From an uncultured Porphyromonadaceae bacterium (GTDB taxonomy: Bacteria; Bacteroidota; Bacteroidia; Bacteroidales; Muribaculaceae), in contig UQLL01000016.1 of NCBI GenBank assembly GCA_900541835.1, forward strand, positions 1-55,813: 55,813 nt of DNA, given 5' to 3'. The notes under the pieces are model-generated. The model saw nothing but the letters and a program-made list of their open reading frames with translations, made no database searches and was not told where the DNA came from. Shown in pieces: positions 53,742-55,813 of this stretch. Within the stretch, counting starts at the first letter, position 1. The number at the start of each line of letters is the position of its first letter. The position numbers were made by a program, and so were the translations under genes.

Positions 53742-55769
53742 ATGCAAAAAGTGCTGAAAGTAAGAGACCTGACTCTGCGCGACGGCCAGCAGTCGCTCTT
53801 CGCCACCCGCATGAAGCAGGAGAACGTAGATAAGCTCCTGCCCCTGTACCAAGAGGCCAAGTTCTACATCATGGAGGTGTGGGGCGGCGCCGTGCCCGAC
53901 TCCGTGATGCGCTACCTTGGCGAGAGCCCCTGGGACCGCCTGCGTTCCTGCTCCAAGGCCATGAAGGGCATCTCACTGCTGAGCGCCCTCAGCCGCGGCC
54001 GCAACCTCTTCGGATACGTACCCTATCCCGAGTCCGTGCTCGAAGGCTTCTACAAGGAGGCAATCAAGAACGGCCTTAACATCATGCGTATCTTCGACGC
54101 CCTCAACGACATCGACAACATAAAGTCCTCCATCCGTCTCATCAACGAGCTCGGAGGCATCGCCGACGCCGCCGTCTGCTACACCGTGGACCCCAAGGGT
54201 GCCGACGAGAAGATCTTCACCGACGAGTACTTCGTCAACAAGGCCAAGGAGATGGAGTCCATCGGCGCCAAGATGATCACCCTCAAGGACATGGCAGGCC
54301 TGGTCAACCCGGCCCGCATCCACTCCCTGATGCCCAAGCTCAAAGAGGCTCTGAGCGTGCCCGTTGACTTCCACACCCACTGCACACCCGGCTACGGCCT
54401 GGCATCCGTGCTGACAGCCATCATCCAGGGCGTCGACATCGTCGACACCAACATCTGGTGGTTCGGCGGCGGTTCCGCCGCTCCCGCCATCGAGCTCATC
54501 TGGATCTTCTGCCAGAAGCTCGGCGTCCAGCTCGACGTCAACATGGAGGCAGTCGCCAAGATCCGCCAGGAACTGGTCAACGCCCGCGAGGCCCTCGGCG
54601 AGTTCGACCTCAACCGCCACCACTGGCCCTACGACTTCGACAAGTGGTATGCCACCATGCCCGCCGACATCGACGCCCAGTTCGATCGCGCCATCGAGGC
54701 CGCCAAGGCCTGCGACGAACAGACCCTGCTCGACGCCTGCCACCGCATCGAGGCTTACTTCGGCTTCCCCCGCCCCAACGAGCTGGTGAAGAACGCCGAG
54801 GTGCCCGGCGGCATGTACTCCAACATGGTAGCCAACCTCCGCGCCCTCGACGCCGAGGACGTGCTCGACGAGGCCATGGCCCTCATCCCGAAGGTTCGCC
54901 GCGACGCCGGCCTGGTGCCCCTCGTCACCCCCACCAGCCAGATCGTAGGCTCCCAGGCAGTTGCCCTGGCCATCGACCGCCGCAAGGGCCTGGCCGACTA
55001 CACCACCCGCAACAAGCAGTTCGAGAACCTCGTCAAGGGCGAGTACGGCCACACTCCCGTGCCCGTTGACCCCAAGTTCCGCGAGCAGATCACCGGCTGT
55101 GCCGACGAGAAGCCCTACGACGTCAACTCCTACAAGAAGCCCGAGAACCCCGAGCTGGCCGAGTGCAACGGCAAGAAGCTGGCCCAGAACGAAGAAGAGT
55201 ACCTGCTGCTTGAGCTCCTGCCCCAGGTTGCCACCACCTACCTCAAGGACCTCCGCAAGGCCGAGTGCGGCATCAAGAAAGAGGCACCCAAGGCTGCCGC
55301 CGAGAGCGGCGAGGAGGCTGCCCTCGACTTCGACCCCGAGTTCACCGAAATCGCCCCCATGGGCGGCAAGGTGCTCGAAGTCACCATCAAGGAGGGCGAC
55401 GAGGTCAAGCCCGGCGACGTGGTGCTCGTCTACGAGGCCATGAAGATGGAGAACGACCTGCAGGCCGAGAAGGGCGGCAAGGTCAAGAAGATCCTCGTGG
55501 GCGAAGGCGACGTCATGGCCACCGACCAGCCCATCATCGAGTACGAGGCTCAGCGCGGCCCCACGCTCGTGGCTCCCATGGGCGGCAAGATCCTCGAGAT
55601 CACCGTCAAGCCCGGCGATACCGTAAAGAACGGCGACGTGGTGCTCGTCTACGAGGCCATGAAGATGGAGAACGACCTGCAGAGCGATATGGAAGGCGTG
55701 GTGAAGAACATCCTCGTCAAGGAGGGTGACACCATGGGCACCGACCAGCCCCTGATCGAGTTCGAGTAA
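53742..55769 (+). CDS. Biotin-dependent carboxyltransferase subunit with two biotinyl domains
   Basis: A 675-residue PycB/OadA-type protein. The N-terminal TIM-barrel transfers a carboxyl group between pyruvate/oxaloacetate and biotin: LRDGQQSLFATRM (12-24), MEVWGGAVPDSVMRYLGESP, VDFHTHCTPGYG. The middle is the conserved PYC_OADA region. Two lipoyl/biotinyl domains close the protein, with EAMKME lysines at 568 and 641, exactly 73 residues apart. A single domain is usual. Whether it forms a pyruvate carboxylase or an oxaloacetate/methylmalonyl decarboxylase depends on partners outside the window. Confidence 0.9.
   Translation: MQKVLKVRDLTLRDGQQSLFATRMKQENVDKLLPLYQEAKFYIMEVWGGAVPDSVMRYLGESPWDRLRSCSKAMKGISLLSALSRGRNLFGYVPYPESVLEGFYKEAIKNGLNIMRIFDALNDIDNIKSSIRLINELGGIADAAVCYTVDPKGADEKIFTDEYFVNKAKEMESIGAKMITLKDMAGLVNPARIHSLMPKLKEALSVPVDFHTHCTPGYGLASVLTAIIQGVDIVDTNIWWFGGGSAAPAIELIWIFCQKLGVQLDVNMEAVAKIRQELVNAREALGEFDLNRHHWPYDFDKWYATMPADIDAQFDRAIEAAKACDEQTLLDACHRIEAYFGFPRPNELVKNAEVPGGMYSNMVANLRALDAEDVLDEAMALIPKVRRDAGLVPLVTPTSQIVGSQAVALAIDRRKGLADYTTRNKQFENLVKGEYGHTPVPVDPKFREQITGCADEKPYDVNSYKKPENPELAECNGKKLAQNEEEYLLLELLPQVATTYLKDLRKAECGIKKEAPKAAAESGEEAALDFDPEFTEIAPMGGKVLEVTIKEGDEVKPGDVVLVYEAMKMENDLQAEKGGKVKKILVGEGDVMATDQPIIEYEAQRGPTLVAPMGGKILEITVKPGDTVKNGDVVLVYEAMKMENDLQSDMEGVVKNILVKEGDTMGTDQPLIEFE
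55413..55682 (+). repeat. Perfect 51-base repeat in the tandem biotinyl domains
   Basis: Bases 55413-55463 and 55632-55682 are identical (beginning GGCGACGTGGTGCTCGTC, ending AACGACCTGCAG), with a period of 219 bases. They encode the VVLVYEAMKMENDLQ core of the two biotinyl domains. Unequal exchange between them would remove one domain in frame. Confidence 0.9.
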
Positions 55770-55813
55770 TCCACCCGACATCCCATATACCCCGGGCGGG
55801 GCGGCCGATGTGG

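Noticed and set aside
53973..55781. A 602-codon minus-strand frame opposite the carboxyltransferase gene
   Set aside because: Composition is that of a reverse-frame shadow and there are no motifs; the plus-strand gene is certain.

Overview
The window reads as a chromosomal segment of a high-GC member of the Bacteroidales; a Muribaculaceae-like or Prevotellaceae-like gut lineage is my best guess, by inference only. The grounds are: nearly every recognisable promoter has the Bacteroidetes form TTTG, about 20 bases, TAnnTTTG; the protein families are typical of the order (DUF4296 lipoprotein, DUF5063, GLPGLI protein, OMP_b-brl_3 outer-membrane barrel, cysteine-poor DksA-like protein, NrdJ, RevRbr rubrerythrin); and purine-rich ribosome binding sites are scarce. 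No tRNA, rRNA or CRISPR array was seen.

Layout. 1-3.9 kb (minus): a truncated outer-membrane barrel gene, a YncE-type beta-propeller, an HTH/S24 repressor and a small lipoprotein. 4-11 kb (plus): ddl, ileS, a DksA-like regulator, lspA and a DUF4296 lipoprotein. 11.1-14.4 kb: an AT-rich accessory island with an unrecognised 542-residue membrane protein, a broken DUF3800 gene, an imperfect direct repeat at the flanks and a 5'-less remnant of a surface protein. 14.4-18.4 kb (minus): aroE, galE, a sugar nucleotidyltransferase and holB. 18.5-26.6 kb: an AddB-like PD-(D/E)XK nuclease, an S4/Hsp15-like protein, a nitroreductase behind a long structured leader, a THUMP-like methyltransferase (minus), a DnaQ-like exonuclease, and the ribosomal operon rpsF-rpsR-rplI. 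26.7-27.7 kb (minus): a GLPGLI gene whose 5' end looks rearranged. 27.8-33.4 kb: rpmE2, phosphoglucomutase, CpsB-type phosphatase, DUF5063 protein, M18 aminopeptidase and nitroreductase. 33.5-39.5 kb: tig-clpP-clpX, RidA and an ABC-F ATPase. 39.7-43.7 kb: rubrerythrin and a PerR-like regulator (minus), tilS (plus), SPFH and NfeD proteins (minus). 43.7-55.8 kb: nrdJ (minus), recQ, pyrBI, a flavin reductase, a class A penicillin-binding protein, and a biotin-dependent carboxyltransferase with two biotinyl domains.

How the genes fit together. Most of the window is housekeeping: protein folding and quality control (tig, clpP, clpX), translation (ileS, tilS, rpsF/R, rplI, rpmE2), cell envelope (ddl, lspA, PBP1), DNA maintenance (holB, AddB-like, recQ, nrdJ), pyrimidine synthesis (pyrBI) and oxygen/peroxide defence (PerR-like, rubrerythrin). 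The unusual parts are the AT-rich island, the tandem biotinyl domains, several decayed surface-protein genes, and families of short repeats and palindromes that sit at gene ends and in one case inside a coding linker. The strongest candidate for an undescribed function is the 542-residue membrane protein; the evidence for a system rather than a lone gene is weak.
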